64,000 nucleotides of DNA from Cryptomeria japonica (lineage: Eukaryota; Streptophyta; Pinopsida; Cupressales; Cupressaceae). A program made the position numbers and the translations under genes. Shown here piece after piece: positions 1-10,203 of this stretch (the first letter of the stretch is position 1; each line of letters starts with the position of its first letter). The notes below the pieces were generated by a model. It had not been told where the DNA came from and made no database searches. It saw nothing but the letters and a program-made list of their open reading frames with translations. Where the stretch lies: contig NC_081409.1 of assembly GCF_030272615.1 (NCBI RefSeq), positions 617,157,755 through 617,221,754 on the forward strand. Direction: 5' to 3'.

Positions 1-655
1 CTCCAGTAATAAATAGATCATCAACATAAAGTACCAAGATCAACATATCACCATTGAATGCTTTGAAGTAAAGATTTGGATCAGCATCATTTTTGCAGAA
101 ACCCAAACCCACTAAGTATCTATCAATTCTTTCATACCAAGCCCGATGAGCTTGTTTAAGACCATATAGGGCTTTCTTCAATTTACACACATGAGACTCT
201 TTCCCATGAATCATGAACCCCTCAGGTTGCTCGATGTAGACTTCTTCTTCAATCACGCCATTGAGAAAAGCAGTCTTCACATCCATCTGATGTAACTTCC
301 ATCCTTTAGCTGCTGCAATAGCAATGATGGTTCTAATGGAAGTATAGCGAGCAACAGGAGCAAATGTTTCTTCGTAGTCTATTCCTTCTTGTTGGGAGAA
401 ACCACGAGCCACAAATCTAGCTTTGTACTTTTCAATGTTGCCATCAGCTGCATGTTTTATCTTGAACAACCACTTGGAAGATGCAACAGACTTCCCTTCT
501 AGTCTAGGCACAATATCCCACACATTGTTCTTGAGAATGGATTGATACTCTTTGTCCATTGCATCTTTCCAAACTTGTTGATTTGAGGCTTCTTCTACAC
601 TAGAAGGTTCAGATTCAATAAGATTACACATTAATGCAACATAACCAGAGAATCT
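1..655 (-). pseudogene. copia pol: N-terminal reverse transcriptase
   Basis: Conceptual translation of the minus strand gives the copia RT N-terminal half: the block around WLFKIK, KARFVARGFSQ, the ETFAPVARYTSIR motif, MDVKTAFLNG, and near the window edge LYVDDLFITG, which contains the YVDD-type catalytic motif. The domain would copy element RNA into DNA in cytoplasmic particles. It is in frame with the segment at 656-1174 but separated from it by a stop (TAA in sense at 656-658). The C-terminal RT and RNase H are outside the window. Confidence 0.9.
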
Positions 656-1174
656 TTATGGTCTTTTGCTTTCTCTAAATGTGCCTCTAGGAGCAACAAA
701 CTGTTCTGCTTCCTGCATAGTGTTTTGTGCCCAAAGAGGTCTCTTTCGAGACACAACAATATCCCTAGGCCCATCAGTGGGATCCAAGGGTTCAATTGGA
801 TCATTACTTATATCAGGTTTTGTAGACTCCCTCTGAACCTCAGGAGTATGATCAACATCCATGTCTTGAGGAGTCTCATCATCTATTTCCATGCATGAGC
901 CTTTTGACTTCCTAAATGCAACATCTTCCTCAAATGTGACGTCCTTGCTAACCTCTATCTGCTTCTGTCTAGGAATGTAAATACGGTAGGCTTTGGAGGT
1001 TTCACTGTAGCCTACAAATATTCCTCTTTTGCCAAAGGGCTCCAACTTGGTTCTCTTGTCCTTGGGAATATGCACATATATAGGACAACCAAATATTCTC
1101 AAGTGGCTAATATCGGGCTTGATACCTGAGAAGGCTTCTTTAGGAGTCATATTTTGTAATATCTGATGGGACAT
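656..1174 (-). pseudogene. copia pol: integrase C-terminal region to RT linker
   Basis: This 172-codon segment carries the region following the integrase core, with motifs such as TPKEAFSG, HLRIFGCPIYVHIP and GIFVGYSE, typical of the copia integrase C-terminus (SH3-like), followed by an acidic linker towards RT. It overlaps the integrase core segment in another frame around 1147-1174, showing a frameshift near the peptide NRCP. It ends at a stop at 656-658, after which homology continues in the same frame. It once belonged to a single gag-pol polyprotein. Confidence 0.85.
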
Positions 1175-1734
1175 CTATTTTGAATATACACTGCTGTTCT
1201 AGAGGCTTCTGCCCATAGAGCAATCTGAAGGTCTTGATCATGAATCATAGCTTTTGCAGCTTCAATAATAGATCTGTTCTTCCTTTCAGCAACCCCATTT
1301 TGTTGAGGGTTGTAAGGAACACATAACTCCCTCTTGATCCCTGCCTCAATACAAAAATCACGAAAGCTACCCGATGTGTATTCACCTCCATTATCAAACC
1401 TTAAAATTTTAATTTTCTTTCTAGAGATATTTTGTACAAGAGCTTTAAACTCTTTAAACCTACCTAGGACTTCATCAGACTCTTTAGACCTTAAGAAATA
1501 AATCCAAGTCTTCCTAGAGTAGTCATCTCTAAAAGTTACATAATACAAACATCCACTTATGGATGAAATTGACATTGGACCACATAAATCTGAATGTACA
1601 AGATCTAGTATTTCTTTAGACCTACTTTCACTGCTATGGAAAGGACTTTTAATATTTTTACCCATAGCACAACCTTTACAAGTACCATTATTTACATGAA
1701 TGAGTTTAGAAATACCTTTTACCATCTTCTCCAA
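1147..1734 (-). pseudogene. copia pol: integrase catalytic core
   Basis: The segment shows the end of the zinc-binding GAG-pre-integrase domain (CKGCAMGK) and the rve core with the three acidic catalytic positions: D in HSDLCGP, D in RFDNGGEY, and E in NGVAERKNR. The family cuts and joins element DNA to the host chromosome. The upstream LWHRRLGH motif lies in a different frame, so a frameshift falls near 1734, and another ends this segment near 1165. The core residues are all present, but the polyprotein cannot be made intact. Confidence 0.92.
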
Positions 1735-2259
1735 AGATGGAAGAGCCCTGAAGTGAAGATGTCCAAGTCTTCTGTGCCAGAGTTCGCTGGAACTTGCAGA
1801 ATCATGAATAAGTGCTTGAACTGGGAGAGTGGAGAGTTTGTATAAATTCTCATGTCAATTTCCGATCACACAAGCAGTCTTGATGCTGGAGTTCTTAGGC
1901 CAAGCAAGAACTCTTCCTTCAGAAAATGGAATTTGATATCCCTTATCCTCCAAGGCTGAAACGGATACTAGGTTCCTCTTGATCCTTGGTACGAACAATA
2001 CATCACTTAGGTGTAGAGAAACTCTTGATTGAAGTTTTAGAGATGTAGCACCAACTCCTCTTACAACATAGTGTGCATCATCCCCAATGATGATTTGGAG
2101 ATGTGACTCTTTCTCTACTAAATCGGAAAGGCGCTCCTGATGACCGGTGATATGTCGAGAGGCTCCACTATCAATTTACCATGTATCACTGCCCGTAGGA
2201 ACATTGCCTGATAATGTTGATATGAAAAGAAAATCATTGGAGTTATCTTCAACCTCCTT
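1735..2259 (-). pseudogene. copia pol: protease and GAG-pre-integrase, broken
   Basis: No long ORF survives. Minus-strand translation still shows the aspartic protease active site DSGAS (codons for D-S-G at about 2164-2172) directly after an in-frame TAA, then a NLVSVS-type stretch and LWHRRLGH of the pre-integrase zinc domain near 1735-1790. The protease would cleave the gag-pol polyprotein. At least one stop upstream of the active site and a frameshift at the integrase border disable it. Confidence 0.8.
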
Positions 2260-2529
2260 CTAAGATGAGACTTCATTCATGTTTGCTCCTTGATGATTAG
2301 GTCTTGTTAAACAATCCTTTGCAAAGTGACCAAACTTGTCACATCTAAAATACTGGATGTAAGAGAGATCTTTCTTCCTCTTCCTAGAATCAGGTGCAAA
2401 ATTTGATTTGAAATCTCTATTCCTTTTGAAGTTACCCTTCTTCCAATACTTTTGTTTCTTGGTAGATTGAGTGGCAAGAACATGTGTATCTTCATTTTGA
2501 GAACTCTTGACGATTCCTCTGGCAGTCAA
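2260..2529 (-). pseudogene. copia gag: nucleocapsid zinc knuckle, first Cys lost
   Basis: An 89-codon basic segment with an RNA-binding CCHC knuckle of the form YFRCDKFGHFAKDC. The family pattern is C-x2-C-x4-H-x4-C. Here the first cysteine position is tyrosine, a one-base change, so zinc binding would be impaired. It lies between the gag N-terminal segment and the protease, where copia nucleocapsid belongs. Confidence 0.85.
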
Positions 2530-2619
2530 TCTTGATTCTTCTTGAATACAATCTGCACGAAGTCGATCAAACTTAGGTAATTTTGACCTTCCACTTATGC
2601 TTTGAATAAATGGCTCCCA

Positions 2620-3090
2620 TTAATGAGGCAGACCATTCAAGGCTAGCATAACAAGGTCTTTATCTATCACTTGATCCCCAATTGCGCATAGTTGATCTCT
2701 CAATTCTGAAATTTTCATGAAGTAGGTGATGACTGAATCTCCTTTTGCCATCTTCATCTGGTGGAGTTGTTGTCTCAAGGCAAGAGCCCTACTTACGTTG
2801 TTAATCTCATATAAATCCTCCAAGGTCTTGAACATATCTCTTGCAGTTGTCGTCTTGGAGATGAGAGGCACCAAGTGATCCCTTACGGAGTCGATTAATA
2901 TCTTCTTTTCCTTGATTGCATTCTTCTTGAATTGTAGTTTCTCCTCATGCTCTTCAGGTTCGGATAAATCCTTCTCCTCTATGAATTGAAGAAGATCATT
3001 TTCTTCAAGTGCAATAAGCATTCTGAACTTCCATGAGGTGAAGTTAGATGCACCTTCAAGCCTATCTTCGACTTTAAGACCGTTCACCAT
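2620..3090 (-). pseudogene. copia gag N-terminal domain (UBN2-type)
   Basis: A 156-codon segment with features of the copia gag domain: FTSWKFRM near the N-terminus, RDMFKTLEDLY in the middle, and a late block LRQQLHQMKM followed by YFMKISELRDQL. Gag assembles the virus-like particle. The start ATG lies about 90 bp inside the primer-binding site, as expected. It ends at a stop after LNGLPH, before the zinc-knuckle segment, so gag is split. Confidence 0.88.
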
Positions 3091-3180
3091 TTTCGAGACT
3101 TAGAGGTACTGCTCGACGGAGAGAGAGGAGAGTATACTTAGAAGTTGTAGAGAATCTGATCACGATCTTCTTTCACCGTG

Positions 3181-3192
3181 GCTCTGATACCA
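3181..3192 (-). other. primer-binding site, initiator tRNA-Met type
   Basis: On the minus strand this reads TGGTATCAGAGC, the standard copia primer-binding sequence complementary to the 3' end of initiator tRNA-Met. It abuts the CA end of the LTR directly. Confidence 0.95.
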
Positions 3193-3906
3193 TGTTAAGT
3201 TTTATGATCAAATTAGGTAACACAATAATGCACAGATATTACCCTGGGAAAACTTTCCTCTTAAAGGTGAAAAACCTAGCAATTAAATATGACTTTAATA
3301 TTTCAAACGTGTGAAGAGATTTTACAAAGGATTTGGCTTCACTCTTGAAGCTATATATATTAATAATATAATATGGGATATATCTGATTTGCAATAAGGA
3401 ATATGTATTCCTTTGTTGATCCTCAACCTGTTGTAGATTGTCTTTTTCAATCATACACTATCAACAAATTATTATATATGTCTTCAATCTGCTATGCAAT
3501 CTCCACGAGATGTATGCTGAGTGATATACAATTTCCACGAACTATCTGCTGTGAATAATTTGATAATCACCGATTATCTGCTTTCTATACATTGGATAAG
3601 AATACGAACCTTCATAAATATACCCAATTGAGAGAAGTCTTCAACCATCGCAACTCTTCAAATGTCGGTTTCCAATCACACATTTTGCATTTGTTAAGTT
3701 TAATTACACATCGGTTTATTAATCACGACTCCTGAAGGTTGATGGGATTTATGTGACTCGATATATTTAATGAATATGCAAATCGTGTTTTACTTTAATC
3801 ATTTTATATTCAACGATTTAATTTGTCTAAGGCCGATAGGCTAATTAGGCAAATTAGTTATGTCGTTTAGTTAAGAAGGATATCGACCGAAGCTATTTCA
3901 TCAACA
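3193..3906 (-). repeat. 5' LTR of the copia element
   Basis: In plus orientation the block starts TGTTAAG next to the primer-binding site and is proposed to end at CATCAACA (3906), giving 714 bp bounded by TG...CA. The inner end is firm because the PBS fixes it. The outer end rests only on the imperfect inverted pair TGTTGA and TTAACA, since the partner LTR and duplication are not in the window. Confidence 0.75.
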
Positions 3907-5803
3907 GAGTCATATGACGCTTTCAGATAGTGTTTTTGGGCATCCAATTTGGGCTCTAAGTTTCTACGAGGGAGTGTCTATTTTTAGTAAGTCACACTAT
4001 TGGGTTTATTTATCATCTTTCATCATTGTCATCATTGAGGTCACTCCTATGTGATCAAATTTTGACTTTGATGCATTTTGACCATTGTCGCTAATTGGGT
4101 GTATTATTGAGCTATATTTAATTGATTTTAGTAAGGTTGCCATTTCAATTATAATAATTTATCAGGCACCTTAGTATTATAGCTCACTGGAAAGATAATA
4201 GAAAGTTTTAAATGTTGAGATGTTTAAAAGTGACTTTAAGTGCTAGAAATGTAAAAGAAATAAATTAAATTACTTTTTGGAGTTAAAAGGCTTAATAAAT
4301 TATTAAAGTGAATTTAAAAGAGAGTTTTCGGAAAGTTCTCTATAAAGCTTATAAAAAGGGAGATGGAGAGCTCATTTGGTATGTTGGGTTTATTATTTCA
4401 GCTATTTCTCTTTGAGAAACCTTGCGTGATTCTAGAGATAAGGACTTGGTCCATCTTAACCTTCTTGAGGATGAAAAACCTTCTTGGAGAAGATAAGCTT
4501 TGGTGGTGAAAGATCTATCCTGGCTATAATATTTATTGGAGATATTGTTTAGATATTTCATAGTGCATTCAAGCTTGAGTTATCCATTTGTGTGAGGTGC
4601 GTAGGGGTTCCATATCTGATTTCATCTGCTAGATGCCCATTGAGAGTTTGAAGCAAATAATATTAGAGTTCCTTTGACATGGGTGTTTGGATACCTTGGC
4701 TAAGTATATTGTTTTGGTGTGGAAATTTGGAAATTATTGCTTTATAAAATCGTCTTGCTGGACATGAGGGTTTGATATTGTTTTTATGTTGGATGCTATG
4801 CATTTGCGATGGCGTGAGTCACCTCTTCCTTAGAGCATGGACTTGCTGATCAAAGTGATGCAAGTTGGGCATAAGGATAGTGTGTGTGGCTCTATTTGAG
4901 ATAGATCAGTTGGTTTATATTGCTTGATGATTGGGATGTGAATTTGAGAAGATTAGTGTCTCTAGGAATCCATGCCTGCCCTTGGGCACTTTGGACCCTC
5001 AAAAAACTCTTCCATAACTTCTTGCTTAAATTTTTCCCTTTTTTTTTTTTTTTTTCTCTCATCTTATTTAGATAGACATAAAAAAGCATTGCAAGGTTTA
5101 CTAGTTCCTAAGCATATATAACTTGAAAATCATGAACAAATTTTGTTTTAGGATGCTTATGGACTTGCATTATACTATATTAAATGACGAAATTGCCCAA
5201 CAACATTGTCAATACTCGGTTTAGAAAAGCAAACACTTTGAATTTTTGAGTTCATAAACCCTCTTATCTACAAAGTCAATTAAAAATCATAAATACATAT
5301 TCAAAAATTGAAATTGAATTTAATAGGATTACAATGTCCATTCCTCCATTGTGGAATTCACATTATGTATCTTGATGCCAAATTGTATATACAATTGTGA
5401 AAAGTTCTCCAAGTTTCCAAAGCTCCAAAGCCAACCATTGTAATGCTCTTGACCATTACCACACCTTGTTTAAGAGAGAGCAAGTATGGATCCACATTGT
5501 CACAAGGTTCAAGTTCGAGTTTGTGTTCGACAACCATTAAATTTAGATGAAAGTTGACAAGGGGAAAAAGTTTGAAAAAAAATTCGTGATTAAATTCACT
5601 TTTATACATTTGATTTTTTTAAATATAAGTAATAAATCAATAAAAATAAAACACTATTATATTAAATTTGAATACATGATAATAAATTTTTAAAAGTTAT
5701 AATATAATGTATTTAAAAATATAATTCAGTTATTATTAATAAACATATTAAATTTTAAATGTTAAATAATGAATATATTATAATTAAAATCTAATTTAAA
5801 TAT
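3907..5803. other. spacer, no gene recognised
   Basis: AT-rich sequence with short chance ORFs only and a T run at 5041-5055. No conserved domain, LTR border or target duplication could be supported here. AT content rises sharply after about 5590. Confidence 0.6.
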
Positions 5804-6077
5804 TTTAAAATATTAAATTTTAATATATTAAGTAAAAAATAAAAATAAATAACAAATAGACATAGTTTAAATATAAAATATGAATATATAATTTTTATTA
5901 GAAAAAACAAAAAAATAAAATAAAAATAAAACAAAATAAATACTTTAAAATATTAAATTTTAATATATTAAGTAAAAAATAAAAATAAATAACAAATAGA
6001 CATGGTTTAAATATAAAATATGAGTCTATAAATTTTATTAGAAAAAACAAAAAAATAAAATAAAAATAAAACAAAAA
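5804..6077. repeat. AT-rich tandem duplication, two 140-bp copies
   Basis: The block at about 5804-5943 recurs at about 5944-6077 with a 140-bp offset (for example AGTAAAAAATAAAAATAAAT at 5831 and 5971) and only a few differences. The sequence is almost entirely A and T. The ORF across it is a by-product of base composition. Confidence 0.9.
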
Positions 6078-6835
6078 AATTAAAATCAAGATATTTAATA
6101 TTAAAACAATAGCTGCATCACAAACGAACCCTAAAAATAAAAATCGAAATATTAAATATTAAATAGTAGCTGCATTACCCTTCTCCGACCCGAAGCATAT
6201 AGTCAGTGTGTTCTTGTTTTTTGTGGATCTAGAACACGTTTGTGATTCAGCCTGACCAACTGCTAGAACAAGGAATGACATCGCGTGCTATGATTTGTGG
6301 AAATCTTGTCATGAATAAATTGCAAGGCTATATGTGTGTGATTTCTTCTCCTTGGACTTGAAAGAAACAAAAAAAAAACCATTATTTTTAAAATATATTT
6401 TGTTAAAAAAAATGCCTTAAACTTGTACAAATTTTAGGTGAATTTAATTTTTTTTTTCATGTTTTAAAGTTCGCAATTTCAAATCTCATGGCCAAAATTG
6501 GGCGAACGTTGTGACTAAGGTTCTACACACATAAACATCCAAATATAGGTTTGGCTACAATGAAGAATACATCAATGAAATATAAGATATGATAGCCATT
6601 GGAACTCAAGGCAAAGAGTGTATAGCACAAAGTGCATCCTCCATGAAGACAATAGTTCATATACCACATTTCTTTAACAAGAACATAACCATCAAGCAAA
6701 ATGAATCACCCACTCTTTGTCTCCCACATTTATGGAATCCTACTTGTTAAGGAAAAGTCATCTCATGAAAGGACCTTACCAATACAAGGTAAGCCTAAAT
6801 CACAAAAGACTTGCTTAACAAGGTCAAACAATCTT
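6078..6835. other. spacer left of element E, no gene recognised
   Basis: No convincing coding or mobile-element feature seen. It should have been joined to 29462 onward before element E inserted. Confidence 0.55.
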
Positions 6836-7037
6836 ACAACTCTTGATGTGTTTTTCATGCACTTCGAACACAAAATAAAGTACCAAGGTATTCTATCCTG
6901 TCTTGAACAAAGAAACTTTGAATGCTAAACAAAGTGATCAATCAAAGCAACTCCAAGGTTTACAATGCGAACAATGCAACTTGATTGCTGTGGATAGACT
7001 TAGTGATATGATGTGATATTGATGGAATCACAAGGGG

Positions 7038-7043
7038 ACTTAC
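7038..7043 (-). promoter_or_regulatory. conserved GTAAGT motif near the 3' end of E
   Basis: In sense this reads GTAAGT followed by CCCCTTGTG, matching a plant 5' splice site. The same motif is found in B, C and D at about 200 bp from the 3' terminus. Use as a splice donor is inference. Confidence 0.45.
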
Positions 7044-7277
7044 GCTCATGAACTCTTGCTGGAATGTGGGATCTAATTGATTCACTTAGAAGATAAAAGA
7101 CAAAAGAGATAAAGGGTTTAGAGATCCTATACTAATCCTAAGAAAAATGACAATAAAGGATGATGCTTTGATAGACAAATTCCATAATCAAGCCTTGCTT
7201 CGCCATGCAAAAGCAAATACAGAAAACTGATGCAATCTTCTAAGGAATAATGAATGGTTTTCAGATCATGAACATTC

Positions 7278-7589
7278 TATCAGAAAAATGGGGAATCATA
7301 TAAGCCAAACATGAAAATTTTCTATACAATAATACTATTTCTATATTCCACACTTCGTTCAATAAACTATTACATATTTATAGGATTGTAATATCCTATT
7401 TTGTAGGAAACAACTCCTTAATATATTGAGGTGTTTCAACAACTCAACAAATGTACAAATAAGCACTCCTTAAATAAATATTTTATCACCTAGAATAGTT
7501 TCATGAGTTGTTACTACAACTCACTTTTATTTTCGCTTAAAACACATTATTAGACTTACTATTGTGAACACTAACATGATTTCCCAACA
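7278..7589 (-). repeat. 3' LTR of the small copia-like element
   Basis: 312 bp, starting TGTTGGGAAATC and ending CTGATA in sense. It aligns with 9488-9749 over most of its length. The other copy lacks about 50 bp around 7500-7550. Confidence 0.9.
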
Positions 7590-7601
7590 TTCCCTCCCTT
7601 A
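7590..7601 (-). other. polypurine tract
   Basis: In sense AAGGGAGGGAA lies directly before the TGTTGG start of the 3' LTR, where the plus-strand primer of an LTR retrotransposon belongs. Confidence 0.85.
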
Positions 7602-9475
7602 GTGTGAACATGGTAAGAACTCACAGCCTTTATCTACAGTAAGCCCAACTCTTGTGGCTCATGATCTTGATTCAAAACGAAAGGCACCTCTCATCAACCT
7701 TTCATGGTTTTCTCACAGGCTTACCACAAACCTGGACATGAACAAGAATCCACCAACTATCCACCTCATGTAGTTTTCTGGATCCTCCCACAAACCCTTT
7801 CAAGATCCATGAACTGATTTGCTTTGGTGCTTTTGTTCACTACTATGCTTGTACATGAGGGAAGTTATATAGAAATCAACATACATATCACAAATCTGAA
7901 AAACGCATTCCATATGAACACAATGTTCTTAATTGTAGTCACTATTATTGATTATTGTCACTCGATCTCGAACAACATAGACAACCGCCAATGCCACTAG
8001 AAGCTACCCTTGACTTATGTCATTTTGGCATAAAATGGGAATGGAACATTGGTTATTATTCCCCCCCACAATGTGAAATTTCCACTTAATCACACAACTA
8101 AGAACACTGAAAAGCATAGAAAATGAAATGCCACCAAAGCTGATAAGCGGCCCCTTTGTTGGTGACTGATGAGAGGACGTTGATTGTCCTCCTTCCTCCA
8201 TCGCCTCCTACCTCCAATAGCTTTGCTACTTGCTTAGCAAATTTGGCTTTTGAGGCTCATTTCGTTAATTATGAGAAAATAATATATCTTCCATTTTATT
8301 ATTATTATTATTTTATACAATAAACATATACATGTAGCTCAACATTATATAGAAAGATTACAAAGCTTTAAGGAAGGACTTGTTGATATTTGACCAGATT
8401 GAATGTGAGAGATGTGCTAATTCTGCCCCTCAACTTCTATTTGGACCAACAAGATGTTGATGCTTCACCAATAGGTACAACACCTTCTAGATAAAGACAC
8501 ATCAAGGAAAATGGAGCAATTTTCTGTTATGATTCCATGTGATGTTGCAACCAGCATTTATATATACATGGCGATTGGTTGCAGCTTTTGGTGTACTCCC
8601 TATCTACCACACACAGCTACAAAATCTGAATATTCCTGCCCAAATAATGTGATTTGCTATACCACAGTGCCCAGATCAAGCTCAACCTCCTATGTGATTC
8701 CAAGTCACCAATCCAAATCGATATGGATTTGCCTTGTAAATATGACTTGATATCCCAGCAAGATACTGTACAACGCCAATACTTACAACTTTTCCAAACC
8801 AAGGATGAGCCACGAAATGTGGCACCGAATCATTCCAATTCTCGTTTGACCTGCTCTTCCTTGAGTGATGGTTGCTAGATAGGAGATCTAAAACTAACTC
8901 GATGCATTCAATCCTTCAATGAAATCCATGCCAATAAAGAGAACTAACGGTCATCAACTGCAAATGGTATCCCCCTTGCTGTCTTAAGCATACACGGCCA
9001 CCTCCAACTAAAATGACGTGTCAAGGGCAATATACGGCCCACAACATATAAATGTTGCGATCATCAATTCTTCCAATCACAGAAAACTGAGATCCCTCTC
9101 ACACAAGCTTGCACTTAATAACATGGGCCTCTCAAATTGCAGATACTGCAGTGATCCAAATGTGGAATAGGAGGCGGCCGGTTGATCAAAACCAAGCGTC
9201 GGTTAAACAAAAACTCTTCACCATGATTTGCATAAAAGACTCTCTAATCACAATTCTTTTGACACGTAGATCAATGGCAAGTCTGCCTGGTCCAATTGCT
9301 CCCAAAATGCCAAGTCCGCTTGCCTTTGTCTTCTATACGATCTACACATGAATGAATGTGGATCAAATAATTCCAGGAGTGATTCCAACATTAAGCAAAG
9401 CTCATATATTTGATCACTGCACTAAAAATAGAATTGTATCCTCATCGCAAAATAATAGTCATAGAAAATGAACCT

Positions 9476-9487
9476 GCTTTGATATCA
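9476..9487 (-). other. primer-binding site, initiator tRNA-Met type, two changes
   Basis: In sense it reads TGATATCAAAGC, differing from the standard TGGTATCAGAGC at two positions, both G to A. It abuts the 5' LTR. Confidence 0.85.
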
Positions 9488-9749
9488 TATCAGGAAAATA
9501 GGGTATCATAGAAGCCAAACATGAAAATTTTCTATACAATAATATTGTTTCTATATTCCACACTTCGTTCAATAAACTATTACATATTTATAGGATTGTA
9601 ATATCCTATATTGTAGGAAACAACTCCTTAATATATTGAGTTGTTTCAACAACTCAACAAATGTACAAACAAGCGCTCCTTAAATAAATATTTTTGCTTC
9701 AACCACATTATTAGACTTATAATGTGAACACTAACACGATCTCCCAACA
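9488..9749 (-). repeat. 5' LTR of the small copia-like element
   Basis: 262 bp, same termini as the 3' LTR, with an internal deletion of about 50 bp relative to it. Confidence 0.9.
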
Positions 9750-10114
9750 CATTCATTCAAATACCCAAGACTGGTGCAATTCAAGTGAACATTCACAATC
9801 GAAATTGTGCTTAATGAAGTTCAAACTAACCATACACTGCAACTTACAATCAGCAAATTACAAATGGTAGGAACAGTAATTCCATCAAGATATGATCACA
9901 TTTCTCCATTTCAATCAATGAAGTTTATCTAAACTTGAGAAGTGACAAGAAACCATGCAACATGTGGAAATTACACATAGAAATCCACCATGCCTCAATG
10001 AAGATCATGTATTAAACTCAACAAGTCTTAGCAACAATCTTTGGCTTCCTCCTCCTACTCTACTGCTACTTCTATCTGCTAATTATTAACCTTTACAAAT
10101 GGGAAGGTTGAGCC

Positions 10115-10122
10115 TTATATAG
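10115..10122 (-). promoter_or_regulatory. TATA box of element E
   Basis: In sense CTATATAAGG. Once the copia-like insertion and its duplication are subtracted, it lies about 797 bp from the 3' end, the same position as in the sister copies. Confidence 0.65.
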
Positions 10123-10185
10123 AGGTCTCATTACATTTTGAAGGCTCTGATTGATTCTCAAATTAACAACCAATATTTAACTATA

Positions 10186-10203
10186 AAACCCTAATTAGGG
10201 TTT
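10186..10203. promoter_or_regulatory. telobox palindrome of element E
   Basis: AAACCCTAATTAGGGTTT, an 18-bp perfect palindrome of two teloboxes, about 63 bp upstream of the TATA box in sense. It is identical in C, D and F. Confidence 0.7.

Larger units (their letters stand above)
1..3906 (-). mobile_element. Ty1/copia LTR retrotransposon, 3' part cut by window edge
   Basis: Read on the minus strand, this holds a 5' LTR, primer-binding site, gag, protease, integrase and the beginning of reverse transcriptase, in the copia order with integrase before RT. The rest of RT, RNase H and the 3' LTR lie to the left of the window. Reading frames are broken by several stops and frameshifts, so the copy is dead. 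The target-site duplication cannot be checked because the other end is missing. Confidence 0.93.
7278..9749 (-). mobile_element. non-autonomous copia-like LTR retrotransposon
   Basis: Two similar direct repeats (7278-7589 and 9488-9749) flank 1.9 kb with no intact gag or pol. The flanks give a perfect 5-bp duplication CATTC at 7273-7277 and 9750-9754. On the minus strand the order is 5' LTR, primer-binding site at 9476-9487, interior, polypurine tract at 7590-7601, 3' LTR. LTRs run TGTTGG to CTGATA, so the end is TA instead of the usual CA in both copies. It lies inside element E. A short stretch near 8640-8800 faintly resembles a decayed copia RT/RNase H, which would make this a deleted copia. 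Confidence 0.9.

Noticed and set aside
5898-6089. 63-codon ORF rich in Phe and Ile
   Set aside because: It arises from the A/T-only tandem duplication.
8617-8802. Possible RT/RNase H relic in the copia-like element
   Set aside because: Similarity is a few residues scattered over different frames. Kept only as a remark, not a feature.
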